Assembly: GCA_021372865.1 (NCBI GenBank) | Contig: JAJFTO010000002.1 | Location: 1-64,000, forward strand | DNA: 64,000 nt | Reading direction: 5' to 3' | Origin: Porphyromonadaceae bacterium | Lineage (GTDB): Bacteria > Bacteroidota > Bacteroidia > Bacteroidales > Dysgonomonadaceae | Shown here: positions 35,581 through 46,954 of the stretch, piece by piece | Layout: the number at the start of each line of letters is the position of its first letter | Position numbering within the stretch: position 1 is the first letter of the stretch | The notes under the pieces: model-generated | Databases searched by the model: none | Seen by the model: only the letters and a program-made list of their open reading frames with translations | Told to the model about the DNA's origin: nothing | Translations under genes and position numbers: made by a program

Positions 35581-35640
35581 AAAATTACGATGTAAATTTG
35601 TAAAGTTTAAACTGAGTTTATATATTTTAATATTAAAACT

Positions 35641-35838
35641 ATGATTGAAAGAATCGGTACCAATGCAGGGAAAGTGTGGACCGTGCTCGATGAAGCAGGT
35701 CGCCAGAACGTGAAGGAAGTCAAAAAAACGACAAAATTGACCGACAGGGATCTCTACGCAGCAATCGGTTGGCTTGCCAGGGAAGGCAAAATTTCGCTGG
35801 AAGAAATAGAAAAAGAACTTTATATTTCATTGATCTAA
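35641..35838 (+). CDS. Small winged-helix protein (DUF2582-like)
   Basis: 65 aa. Helix-turn-helix-like sequence with VWTVLDEAGRQNVKEVKK, then TKLTDRDLYAAIGWLAREGKI and a wing ending YISLI. It matches my recollection of the DUF2582 winged-helix family, common in Bacteroidota. Probably a small nucleic-acid-binding or regulatory protein; the target is unknown. It is 60 nt after coaE and 29 nt before the oxidoreductase gene. Confidence 0.8.
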   Translation: MIERIGTNAGKVWTVLDEAGRQNVKEVKKTTKLTDRDLYAAIGWLAREGKISLEEIEKELYISLI

Positions 35839-35867
35839 CCGCAAAACTACATTCTTAAAAAGGATGA

Positions 35868-38753
35868 ATGCCGAAAGAGGTCGCCCCGACGCTTTTTCAA
35901 CACGCCATGCCCGAGGAAAAAAAATTGCATCTGCAACTGGCTCAGCTATTTCCTAAAGAACAGCTGTTTACAGACGAGCTGTCGCGTCTTACCAAAGGCA
36001 CCGATGCAGGGTTGTATCGGTTGATCCCCAAAGCTATAGTAAAAGTAAACGGGGAAGCAGAAGTGATTCGCCTGTTACAATTCTGTCGCCATGAAAAATT
36101 GCCGGTCACCTTCAAAGCTGCCGGTACCAGCCTGAGCGGGCAGACCGTCTCCGACTCCCTGCTGATGGAGACGGGAGAAGGTTTCTCTTTTTCAGCTATC
36201 ACCGACAACGGTGCTACGGCCACCTTTGGTTGCGGATTAACAGGTACTGCGGCAAACCGCATGTTGATGCGATATCAGCGAAAATTAGGTCCAAAGCCTG
36301 CATCAATCAATTCGGCAAAGATTGGCGGTATCATTGCCAACAACGCCAGCGGATCGAGTTACGGCATCCGCCACAACAGCTACAATACCGTGAAGTCGAT
36401 GCGTATTGTTTTCGCCGACGGGTCACTGCTTGATACAGGCGACAGCGAGAGTTGCCGTACCTTCAAATCCTCACATCCGGAACTTATCGGTGAGATCGTC
36501 CGGCTTCATCGTGACGCCACAGAAAATGAGGCCATCCGAGACAGGATCACCCACAAGTTTCAATTAAAAAATACATGCGGCTATGGGGTCAATGCGTTGG
36601 TGGACTTCGATGATCCGGTGGAGATCATTCAGCACCTGATGATCGGTTCTGAAGGAACACTCGGTTTTGTATCGCAGGCCACTTTCGAAACAGTACACGA
36701 TGCCCCCCTCAAAGCCACATCCATGGTATATTTTGCAAATCTGCGAGAGGTCAGCGAAGCCATTATTCCCCTCCGCCAATGCAGGGTGAGTGCAGCCGAG
36801 CTTATGGACAGAAATGCCTTGAAGGCCGTGGAAAATCAACCCGGCATGCCTGAGGAGTTGAAATCGTTGCCCGCGGGAGCTGCGGCATTGCTGATTGACA
36901 CTTCTGCCGACGATGAGGAGACGTTGCTGGCGCAAACGAAGGAGATCGAAGAAAAGCTGGCACACCTCCACACCCTTACACCTGTTAAATTCACCACCGA
37001 CAAACATCTTTACAACCTCTACTGGAACGTACGTAACGGCTTGTTTACCTCCGCAGCCGCAACACGACCGCCCCATACAGCCAGTATCATTGAGGATGTT
37101 GCTTTCCGGGGAGAAATACTGAGCGATGCGCTGACGGATGTCCGGTCGCTTCTGATAGAAAGTGGATATGAAGATGCGGTCATGTGGGGACACCTGCTTG
37201 ATGGAAATGTGCATTTCACTGTATTCCCCGATATCAACAAGCCCGAAGGAATACAAAAATATGCCGATTTCATGCAGCAACTGTGTGATCTGGTGGCATT
37301 AAAGCATGAAGGAAGCCTGAAGGCTGAACATGGTACTGGTCGCAACATGGCTCCATTCGTAGAAAAAGAATGGGGAAGCGACATATATGCACTCATGAAA
37401 AGGATCAAGAAAGCCTTTGACCCTGACTCTGTTCTGAACCCGGGTGTGGTGATCAACGACAACAAGGAGGTCTACATCCAAAACCTGAAGCGAATTCCTG
37501 AAGCGCATCCCGTCATCGACAAATGTATTGAATGCGGCTTTTGCGAAGTGGTTTGCCCCTCCAAAAACCTTACGCTCACTCCGCGGCAACGCATTGTGGC
37601 CTATCGCCACCTGGCCGAAAATTCCACGACAGGTGGCAAACATTCCATCCTCAAACAGGTGGAAGCTATTTCATACCCGATGGAACAGACCTGCGCCACT
37701 GACGGCTTATGCGGTATAGCCTGCCCGGTGGGGATTGACACCGGCAAGCTGGTGAAGGAACTGCGTTGGCAACAGAACGGCCGGTTTGCAAAATATGTGG
37801 CGAAGTACATCGCAAACCACATGGACGGAACCACTGCCCTGTTGCGTAATTTATTGCGTCTGCCCCACGCCGTGGCGGGGCTGATGGGATACAAGGCAAC
37901 GGAAGAGGTGACCAGGGGACTGTACAAAGTGGGAGCCGGCACCTTCCCGTTGTGGACAAGGTATACTCCATCGGGAAGTAAAAAGATAGATGAGCACCTG
38001 TTTCCGGCACATAAGCTTTCCGGGATGACGGAGATGTCCGATACCCACGATGCTCCCACAGTCGTATATTTCCCCGCCTGCATCACCCGTTCAATGGGGG
38101 GGCCTTCATTTGGATACGAAGAACCGGAGGATCTGCCCACCAAGATGTTATCTGTACTACGCAAAGCGGGCTACAACGTACTGATTCCGGTCAAGGCAGA
38201 CAGCCTCTGTTGTGGAATGGCTTTCGCCAGCAAAGGGTTTCGTGATGAAGCAAGAAAGAAGGAACAGGAATTAAACGCAGCGCTGCTGGAAATAACGCGC
38301 AACGGAGAACTGCCGGTTGTGTGCGATATGAGTCCCTGTCTCCTGCATATGCGGGAAACACTCGACAGTCGTTTGAAGATGTATGATCAGGTGGAGTTCA
38401 TCCATGATTTTCTTCTGGAACGTTTACATTTTGTCCCCAGGTCTGTGACGGTAACAATCCATACTACCTGCAGTTCCACGAAGATGCAGCTGACCGATAA
38501 GTTCTTCGCTGTCGCCTCACGGTGTGCAGAGAAGGTCGTGGTTCCCGAAAATGTGGATTGTTGCGGTTGGGCAGGAGACAGGGGTTTTTTCTATCCCGAA
38601 CTGAACAGCTCGGCCCTGTCGGCATTGAAGCAGGGAATCCATGATGCGAAGGAAGGGTATTCAAACAGCCGTACCTGTGAGATCGGCTTATCTATCAACA
38701 GCGGCATCACATACCAATCGGTCGTCTACCTGGTAGACAAAGCGACCTCCTAA
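35868..38753 (+). CDS. FAD-linked and Fe-S oxidoreductase (D-lactate/glycolate dehydrogenase-like)
   Basis: 961 aa fusion. Residues ~1-530 form a FAD-binding type 4 domain (TFKAAGTSLSGQTVSD; GGIIANNASGSSYGI; LMIGSEGTLGFVS; HGTGRNMAPFVE). A ferredoxin-type segment follows with CIECGFCEVVCP and CATDGLCGIACPVGI, then GlpC-like cysteine-rich domains (CCGMAF; CCGWAGDRGF). It probably oxidises a D-2-hydroxyacid such as D-lactate, passing electrons to the quinone pool. The substrate cannot be fixed from sequence. The start ATG at 35868 overlaps another ATG at 35864 in a different frame. Confidence 0.9.
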   Translation: MPKEVAPTLFQHAMPEEKKLHLQLAQLFPKEQLFTDELSRLTKGTDAGLYRLIPKAIVKVNGEAEVIRLLQFCRHEKLPVTFKAAGTSLSGQTVSDSLLMETGEGFSFSAITDNGATATFGCGLTGTAANRMLMRYQRKLGPKPASINSAKIGGIIANNASGSSYGIRHNSYNTVKSMRIVFADGSLLDTGDSESCRTFKSSHPELIGEIVRLHRDATENEAIRDRITHKFQLKNTCGYGVNALVDFDDPVEIIQHLMIGSEGTLGFVSQATFETVHDAPLKATSMVYFANLREVSEAIIPLRQCRVSAAELMDRNALKAVENQPGMPEELKSLPAGAAALLIDTSADDEETLLAQTKEIEEKLAHLHTLTPVKFTTDKHLYNLYWNVRNGLFTSAAATRPPHTASIIEDVAFRGEILSDALTDVRSLLIESGYEDAVMWGHLLDGNVHFTVFPDINKPEGIQKYADFMQQLCDLVALKHEGSLKAEHGTGRNMAPFVEKEWGSDIYALMKRIKKAFDPDSVLNPGVVINDNKEVYIQNLKRIPEAHPVIDKCIECGFCEVVCPSKNLTLTPRQRIVAYRHLAENSTTGGKHSILKQVEAISYPMEQTCATDGLCGIACPVGIDTGKLVKELRWQQNGRFAKYVAKYIANHMDGTTALLRNLLRLPHAVAGLMGYKATEEVTRGLYKVGAGTFPLWTRYTPSGSKKIDEHLFPAHKLSGMTEMSDTHDAPTVVYFPACITRSMGGPSFGYEEPEDLPTKMLSVLRKAGYNVLIPVKADSLCCGMAFASKGFRDEARKKEQELNAALLEITRNGELPVVCDMSPCLLHMRETLDSRLKMYDQVEFIHDFLLERLHFVPRSVTVTIHTTCSSTKMQLTDKFFAVASRCAEKVVVPENVDCCGWAGDRGFFYPELNSSALSALKQGIHDAKEGYSNSRTCEIGLSINSGITYQSVVYLVDKATS

Positions 38754-38777
38754 ATAAAGGAAAGGTGCCACACTGTT

Positions 38778-39653
38778 TTATTTCATCCGGTCGAATCCCT
38801 GTCCGTAGATACCAATGACGTTGCTTTGAGAGATGAATGCATTTTCATCGATGCTCTTTACCAGACGAAAGATGGAATTGGATTCGTTTCGTCGCGCCAT
38901 GACCAGCAACACCTTTTGTGTTTTCTTGGTGTACCAGCCTGTGCCGTCGAGCACCGTACATCCACGGTGTAACTGCAGGTTAATCTGCGTGGCAATCTCT
39001 TCGTACTTGCGGGAAACGATAAAAAACTGGACCGACTGGCGTATACCGTTTAACACCCAATCGACTGAGGTAGCCATGACTGCGATGATGATGACACCGA
39101 AAACAATGGTTTCCATGCTCCGAAAAATAACATAGGAAGAGGCAACGATGAACAGATCCACCAAAAGCATGGTGCGTCCGGGAGTAATATTTCGATATTT
39201 ATTGATTACCAGCACAATAATATCGGTTCCACCGCTGCTGCCATTCACCGACATCACCAGCCCCACGCCAGCACCTCCCATGATGGAGCCAATCAGCCCC
39301 GCCATCAACGGCTCCTCTGTCATAATCGGCGTCCATTGAAAACTCTCGAACATCCCGATAAAGGCAGTCAATGAGGCCACACCCACAATGGTTTTTACAA
39401 GAAACTCCGAACCCAGTATCCTGAATGCAATAAGCAGCAAAATTGCGTTCATCACGAACACCATCACCGATACGGGCCACCCCACAGCGTAGTTGATCAG
39501 TACCGCCACGCCGGTGAGTCCTCCCAGAACAAACTTATGGGGCATGATAAACTGGGTCACCCCCAGGGCATATAAAAAGGTCCCAAGAAAAATGGTCAGA
39601 TAATCTTTCCAGTAAAACTTCTTCAGGCTGAATTCAGGTAATTTTTCCATCAT
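38778..39653 (-). CDS. YitT family membrane protein (DUF161/DUF2179)
   Basis: About 291 aa. Five or six predicted membrane helices (for example YLTIFLGTFLYALGVTQFI, VMVFVMNAILLLIAFRIL) and a C-terminal cytoplasmic DUF2179 domain (RGCTVLDGTGWYTKKTQKVLL). Function unknown; possibly a small-molecule transporter. Starts at 39653 or 39650 (ATG) are preferred to the GTG at 39659. It follows leuS after about 30 nt and may be cotranscribed with it. Confidence 0.9.
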   Translation of the reverse strand: MMEKLPEFSLKKFYWKDYLTIFLGTFLYALGVTQFIMPHKFVLGGLTGVAVLINYAVGWPVSVMVFVMNAILLLIAFRILGSEFLVKTIVGVASLTAFIGMFESFQWTPIMTEEPLMAGLIGSIMGGAGVGLVMSVNGSSGGTDIIVLVINKYRNITPGRTMLLVDLFIVASSYVIFRSMETIVFGVIIIAVMATSVDWVLNGIRQSVQFFIVSRKYEEIATQINLQLHRGCTVLDGTGWYTKKTQKVLLVMARRNESNSIFRLVKSIDENAFISQSNVIGIYGQGFDRMK

Positions 39654-39681
39654 TGGCACATTATCACATTGACACGTTGCC

Positions 39682-42435
<2,754 letters not shown>

Positions 42436-42460
42436 GCCTTTACTCCATTATAAAACGGTG

Positions 42461-42468
42461 CAAAGATA
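42461..42468 (-). promoter_or_regulatory. -7 promoter element of leuS
   Basis: TATCTTTG on the minus strand, 26 nt before the leuS ATG. No TTG lies at the proper -33 spacing. Confidence 0.5.
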
Positions 42469-42513
42469 GTGATTAAATATGATATTTGTGCTGTGCACTT
42501 GATTCGCTGTGCG

Positions 42514-42535
42514 TTATTCGGCTTCGCCGTTATAA
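42514..42535 (-). terminator. Possible terminator hairpin after the acyl-CoA synthetase gene
   Basis: CGGC (42519-42522) and GCCG (42526-42529) make a short triloop stem, extended by TTAT (42514-42517) and ATAA (42532-42535). It lies just after the stop of the minus-strand gene. The stem is short and no long U-tract follows, so this is weak. Confidence 0.3.
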
Positions 42536-42538
42536 CTA

Positions 42539-44344
42539 TTATACACTATACATCCGATCAATCAGATCAGCATATTTTTCCAGAATCACCTTCCTACGCA
42601 ATTTGAGCGTATTGGTCAGTTCCCCGTCCTCCACGCTGAAAGGTTTCGGAAGCAGCGTAATTTTCTTGATTTTTTCGTAGGAGGTGAATTGAGACTGCAG
42701 CAGTTCGATACGACCGAATATAAAATTTTGAATCAGTGAATTGCCTACCAATTCTTCTACGGTTTCAAACGGAATGTGCTGCTCCTTTGCATAAGCAATA
42801 AGGGCTTCATAGCTGGGGACAATTAGTGCACTGACAAACTTTCGTTCATCTCCGATCACTGCCACCTGCTCAATGAATTTATCTTCCGAAATACGGGTTT
42901 CAATCATCTGCGGAGCAATATATTTACCATTTGATGTTTTGTAAAGATCTTTGATACGTTCTGTGAGAATGATCTCATTGTCACCAGTCAATGAGCCCGC
43001 GTCACCGGTTCTGCAAAAGCCATCGTCAGTAAAGGCAGCTTTGTTCGCTTCCGGTTTTTTGTAATATCCTGTCATTACAGTTTCTCCTTTTACCAGAATC
43101 TCATTGTTCTCACCAATCTTTACCTCCACCCCGGGCATCACTTTTCCCACCGTACCAATGCGGAAACCTTTGTTGAGGAAGCAGCTTACTGTGGCAGTCG
43201 TCTCGGAGAGACCGTAACCATATATGAGATGTACATCGATCGACTGCATAAATGTATTGATCATGTCTGATAGGGGAGCTCCAGCCACAGGAAAAAAGTT
43301 TCCTCTTTCAATTCCAACAATCCGCTTGATCAGATAAAAAACCGTATGACAATAAAGAAAAAACTTTATCCGGTTACCCAGCGGAGGTCTTTTACCCTCG
43401 TTTACATAATCCAGGTTGTGGCGTCTACCCGTCTTCACAGCATCGTTAAACAACCATTTTATGACACCGGAGGCATTGTCAATATTTTCCCTGATACCTT
43501 CGTATACTTTTTCCCAAAAACGGGGCACATTGCTCATCAATGTAGGCCGTACTTGTCTGAGAGTCTTACGTATTTCACTGGGATCTTTGTTTATGGCCAC
43601 AGGAATACCCCTGTGGAGACAATAATAGGTCCATGCCTTTTCGAAAATATGGGTCAAGGGCAAAAAACACATGGAAAGATCCTTATCCGAGAGGTTTGTC
43701 AACCGTATATCGTGGATACGACACGCCTTCATATAATTTGCATGGGTGAGCATCACCCCCTTGGGTTCGCCAGTCGTGCCTGAAGTGTATATAATGGTAG
43801 CAAGATCACTCTCTTTTAACTGTTTTAACCTTGAGTTCACCAATGCCACGGAATGAGAGTTGTCGCCCACCGCAATAAAATCATCGAAATAAACCGATGT
43901 CTTATCATCCGGATGCAGTACTACTTTTGAATCGAAGATGATCAATCTCTCCAATACGGAAAACTCCTGTTTCACCTTGTATGCGTTATTATATTGAAAT
44001 TGTTCACCCACGAACAACAGCTTAATTTCCGCATCCTGAATAACATAACCGACCTGCATGGGCGAAGAAGTAGCATACATGGGCACCATTACCGCCCTGT
44101 TGGCATAAGCGGCAAAATCGGTGATCAGGTATTTTTCCATATTCTGAGAATAAATACCCACATTATCGTTTGGCTGCAGGCCAATCTCTGCCATTGCCTG
44201 GGCAACCTTCATTATTTTATCGGAAAAACCCTTCCACGACAGGTCTAGCCACTCTTTGTCTTTGGATTGATATTTCAGCGCAGTTTTGTATTTCAGCGTC
44301 AACGCTTTTTTGTGAACGAGTTCTCCCAGATGATAGTAATCCAT
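42539..44344 (-). CDS. Long-chain acyl-CoA synthetase (AMP-forming)
   Basis: 601 aa, ANL superfamily. The AMP-binding motif YTSGTTGEPKGVMLTHANY is followed by LPLTHIFEKAWTYYCL, then YGLSETTATVSCF and TGDAGSLTGDNEIILTERIKDLYKTSNGKYIAP (quoted in part), the hinge and gate signatures of long-chain FadD-like enzymes. Activates fatty acids to acyl-CoA, probably for lipid salvage. It has its own upstream -7 element and is divergent from the DUF4294 gene. Confidence 0.94.
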   Translation of the reverse strand: MDYYHLGELVHKKALTLKYKTALKYQSKDKEWLDLSWKGFSDKIMKVAQAMAEIGLQPNDNVGIYSQNMEKYLITDFAAYANRAVMVPMYATSSPMQVGYVIQDAEIKLLFVGEQFQYNNAYKVKQEFSVLERLIIFDSKVVLHPDDKTSVYFDDFIAVGDNSHSVALVNSRLKQLKESDLATIIYTSGTTGEPKGVMLTHANYMKACRIHDIRLTNLSDKDLSMCFLPLTHIFEKAWTYYCLHRGIPVAINKDPSEIRKTLRQVRPTLMSNVPRFWEKVYEGIRENIDNASGVIKWLFNDAVKTGRRHNLDYVNEGKRPPLGNRIKFFLYCHTVFYLIKRIVGIERGNFFPVAGAPLSDMINTFMQSIDVHLIYGYGLSETTATVSCFLNKGFRIGTVGKVMPGVEVKIGENNEILVKGETVMTGYYKKPEANKAAFTDDGFCRTGDAGSLTGDNEIILTERIKDLYKTSNGKYIAPQMIETRISEDKFIEQVAVIGDERKFVSALIVPSYEALIAYAKEQHIPFETVEELVGNSLIQNFIFGRIELLQSQFTSYEKIKKITLLPKPFSVEDGELTNTLKLRRKVILEKYADLIDRMYSV

Positions 44345-44363
44345 AAAATTCCTTTTATTTATT

Positions 44364-44371
44364 CAAATATA
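44364..44371 (-). promoter_or_regulatory. -7 promoter element of the acyl-CoA synthetase gene
   Basis: The minus strand reads TATATTTG, 20 nt before the ATG at 44344. Confidence 0.45.
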
Positions 44372-44530
44372 CGCTTTCTTTCCGAAATTTTCGGCAAAAT
44401 CTGTTTTTTTTGTACTTTTGAAAGTTTTTGGTGGTTTTTTTAGTGATTTTTTCCAGTTAACATTCTATAAGTGCGTCGGTTAATTAACTACACTTAACGT
44501 GTCATTTCATGGAAAAATAAAACATTGATC

Positions 44531-44538
44531 TATCTTTG
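44531..44538 (+). promoter_or_regulatory. -7 promoter element of the DUF4294 gene
   Basis: TATCTTTG, 8 nt before ATG 44546. The short leader argues against the in-frame TTG start at 44525, which lies upstream of the element. Confidence 0.5.
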
Positions 44539-44545
44539 CGTCGTT

Positions 44546-45190
44546 ATGAAAAGACTTTTTTACATAATCGCAATGCTTTGTATAGTGCTCTTGTCACCTA
44601 CAGTTAAAGCACAGGGGTACTTTGCGGCCAACACGGCACCCGCGACAAACGGGCCTGTCTCCACCATATTTTTAATGCCGAACGTATATCCAGCAGTCAT
44701 TCTGGACGGAGATACCGTCGCCTGCATGTGGCTCTGCGATTTCATCAAGTATTCCCCCCTTACTTTTCGTAGCACCAGAGATCAGATGGCATACTCCAGG
44801 CTGGTTCGTGATGTAAAGAAAACACTTCCCTATGCCAAGGAAATTGCCGAAATAATCACCGAGACCTATGAGTACATGGAAACGCTTCCCGATGACCATG
44901 CACGCCAAAAACATCTGAATAAGATGGAGAAGTACCTGATGGATACCTACACGCCCAAAATGAAAAAACTTACCCGTTCACAAGGACAGTTGCTCATGAA
45001 ACTGGTAGACCGTGAAACAAACTCCTCTTCTTATCATATCATTGATGCATTCATGGGTAGTTTTAAAGCCTGGACCTATAACGCGTTTGCCGGATTATTC
45101 GGAAACAGCCTGAAGACAAGATATAATCCCTTTGGCGAAGATCGCGTAACCGAAAGAGTGTGCGTTCTCGTGGAACAAGGTGTTGTCTGA
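44546..45190 (+). CDS. DUF4294-like exported protein
   Basis: About 214 aa with a Sec signal peptide (MKRLFYIIAMLCIVLLSPTVKA, cleavage before QGYF). The mature protein has DGDTVACMWLCDFIKYSPLTF and a helical middle (TRDQMAYSRLVRDVKKTLPYAKE, quoted in part), which I associate with the Bacteroidota family DUF4294. Function unknown; likely periplasmic. The gap to the SulP gene is 39 nt. Confidence 0.78.
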   Translation: MKRLFYIIAMLCIVLLSPTVKAQGYFAANTAPATNGPVSTIFLMPNVYPAVILDGDTVACMWLCDFIKYSPLTFRSTRDQMAYSRLVRDVKKTLPYAKEIAEIITETYEYMETLPDDHARQKHLNKMEKYLMDTYTPKMKKLTRSQGQLLMKLVDRETNSSSYHIIDAFMGSFKAWTYNAFAGLFGNSLKTRYNPFGEDRVTERVCVLVEQGVV

Positions 45191-45199
45191 TTTTTTTGT

Positions 45200-45207
45200 T
45201 ACCTTTG
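45200..45207 (+). promoter_or_regulatory. -7 promoter element of the SulP-YgiQ pair
   Basis: TACCTTTG, 22 nt before the ATG at 45230, directly after the stop of the DUF4294 gene. A TTG at 45183-45185 gives a spacing of 14 nt, shorter than typical. Confidence 0.45.
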
Positions 45208-45229
45208 CACCGTTTTTTTTATCAGACGT

Positions 45230-46954
45230 ATGCAAATAAATTTTCTTCAGGACTTTCAGCCCACACTCATTCAATCTTTAAAAAATTACAGCAAAGAAAA
45301 ATTTCTGGCCGATCTTATGGCCGGATTGATTGTGGGAGTGGTGGCACTACCCCTTGCCATTGCTTTCGGTATTGCCTCAGGCGTAACACCCGAAAAAGGA
45401 ATCTACACTGCCATTATTGCCGGATTCATCATTTCCGCCCTGGGTGGCAGCACAGTACAGGTTGGCGGCCCTACCGGTGCCTTCATCGTGATCGTATACG
45501 GGATTGTGGAACAATACGGAGTACAGGGACTGGCAATGGCCACAATCATCGCCGGCATCATGCTGGTAATGATGGGCTTCATAAAGCTGGGCGCTGTCAT
45601 CCGCTTCATTCCCTATCCCATTGTGGTAGGATTCACCAGCGGGATCGCGCTGACCATCTTCTCTACGCAGATGAAAGATTTTTTTGGATTGGATGTTCCC
45701 AAACTGCCTTCCGGTTTTTTGGAAAAATGGGCCATCTACTTTCAGTATTTTTCCACCGTAAACTGGTGGGCAGCTCTGATTGGCGTGGCAAGCGTGGCCA
45801 TCATCATTCTTACCCCGAAAATATATAAAAAAATTCCAGGGTCGCTCGTGGCCATCATCGTAATGACAGTCGCCGCCTATCTGATGAAGACTTATGGCAT
45901 TGCAGAGGGAATTGAAACCATTGGTGACCGGTTCACCATCAACAGCCAGCTTCCCGCAGTGCAGAACATCCCATTGAATCTCGACAGCGTACGTATGTTA
46001 TTTCCGGCAGCTTTTACCATCGCCATGCTCGGCGCCATTGAATCACTTCTTTCTGCTACGGTGGCCGACGGCGTAACCGGAAAAAAACACAACTCGAACA
46101 TGGAGCTGGTGGCACAGGGAGTTGCCAACATCATCACGCCTTTCTTTGGCGGCATACCTGCTACCGGTGCCATCGCACGTACGATGACCAATATCAACAA
46201 TGGCGGTCGCACTCCTGTTGCCGGTATCATCCATGCCATTGTCCTGTTACTCATCGTACTGTTTCTCGGAGATCTCACAAAACATATTCCTATGGCTTGC
46301 CTCGCCGGCGTGCTGGTGGTCGTAGCGTATAATATGAGTGAATGGCGCACATTTCTTTCGCTCAACAAACAATCGAAAGCCACACGCACTATCCTGCTGA
46401 CCACCTTCTTTCTGACAGTGATATTCGATCTTACCGTCGCCATCTCCGTAGGACTGCTGCTGGCCGTTTTTTCCTTCTTAAAACGAATGAACGAAAGTAC
46501 AAAAATTTCTCACACCACAGGTAGCATCGATATCTCCAAGGAGATGGAATCGCACTCTCAGGATATGAAAGAGGAGATCCTATATTTGCCTCAAGGGGTA
46601 GAAGTATACGAAATTGACGGCCCATTTTTCTTTGGTGTAGCCAATAAATTCGACGAGAAGATGCGTGAGATAGGTGATCATCCCAACATCCGTATTATCA
46701 GGATGCGCAAAGTACCGTTTATCGACTCCACAGGGTTGAACAACCTGGAGAACCTATGTCTCAACTCTAAAAAAGAGAAGATTCAGATCATTCTTTCCGG
46801 TGTAAGAGATAATGTACACGAAAGCTTATACCAATCGAATATTCCACAGATTGTGGGCGATGAAAACATCTGTTCACATATCCATCTGGCCGTAAAGAGA
46901 GCATGGGAATTAGATGCCCAATTGCCAAAAGAGCATAAACACAAACAACGTTAA
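45230..46954 (+). CDS. SulP family anion transporter with STAS domain
   Basis: 574 aa. About 10-12 membrane helices with SulP motifs (FLADLMAGLIVGVVALPLAIAFGIASG, quoted in part; GPTGAFIVIVYGIV). A cytoplasmic C-terminal STAS domain (VYEIDGPFFFGVANKFDEKM, VPFIDSTGLNNLENL) lies at about residues 455-560. Members move sulfate, bicarbonate or other anions; the substrate is not evident. The last base of its stop codon is the first base of the ygiQ ATG. Confidence 0.93.
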   Translation: MQINFLQDFQPTLIQSLKNYSKEKFLADLMAGLIVGVVALPLAIAFGIASGVTPEKGIYTAIIAGFIISALGGSTVQVGGPTGAFIVIVYGIVEQYGVQGLAMATIIAGIMLVMMGFIKLGAVIRFIPYPIVVGFTSGIALTIFSTQMKDFFGLDVPKLPSGFLEKWAIYFQYFSTVNWWAALIGVASVAIIILTPKIYKKIPGSLVAIIVMTVAAYLMKTYGIAEGIETIGDRFTINSQLPAVQNIPLNLDSVRMLFPAAFTIAMLGAIESLLSATVADGVTGKKHNSNMELVAQGVANIITPFFGGIPATGAIARTMTNINNGGRTPVAGIIHAIVLLLIVLFLGDLTKHIPMACLAGVLVVVAYNMSEWRTFLSLNKQSKATRTILLTTFFLTVIFDLTVAISVGLLLAVFSFLKRMNESTKISHTTGSIDISKEMESHSQDMKEEILYLPQGVEVYEIDGPFFFGVANKFDEKMREIGDHPNIRIIRMRKVPFIDSTGLNNLENLCLNSKKEKIQIILSGVRDNVHESLYQSNIPQIVGDENICSHIHLAVKRAWELDAQLPKEHKHKQR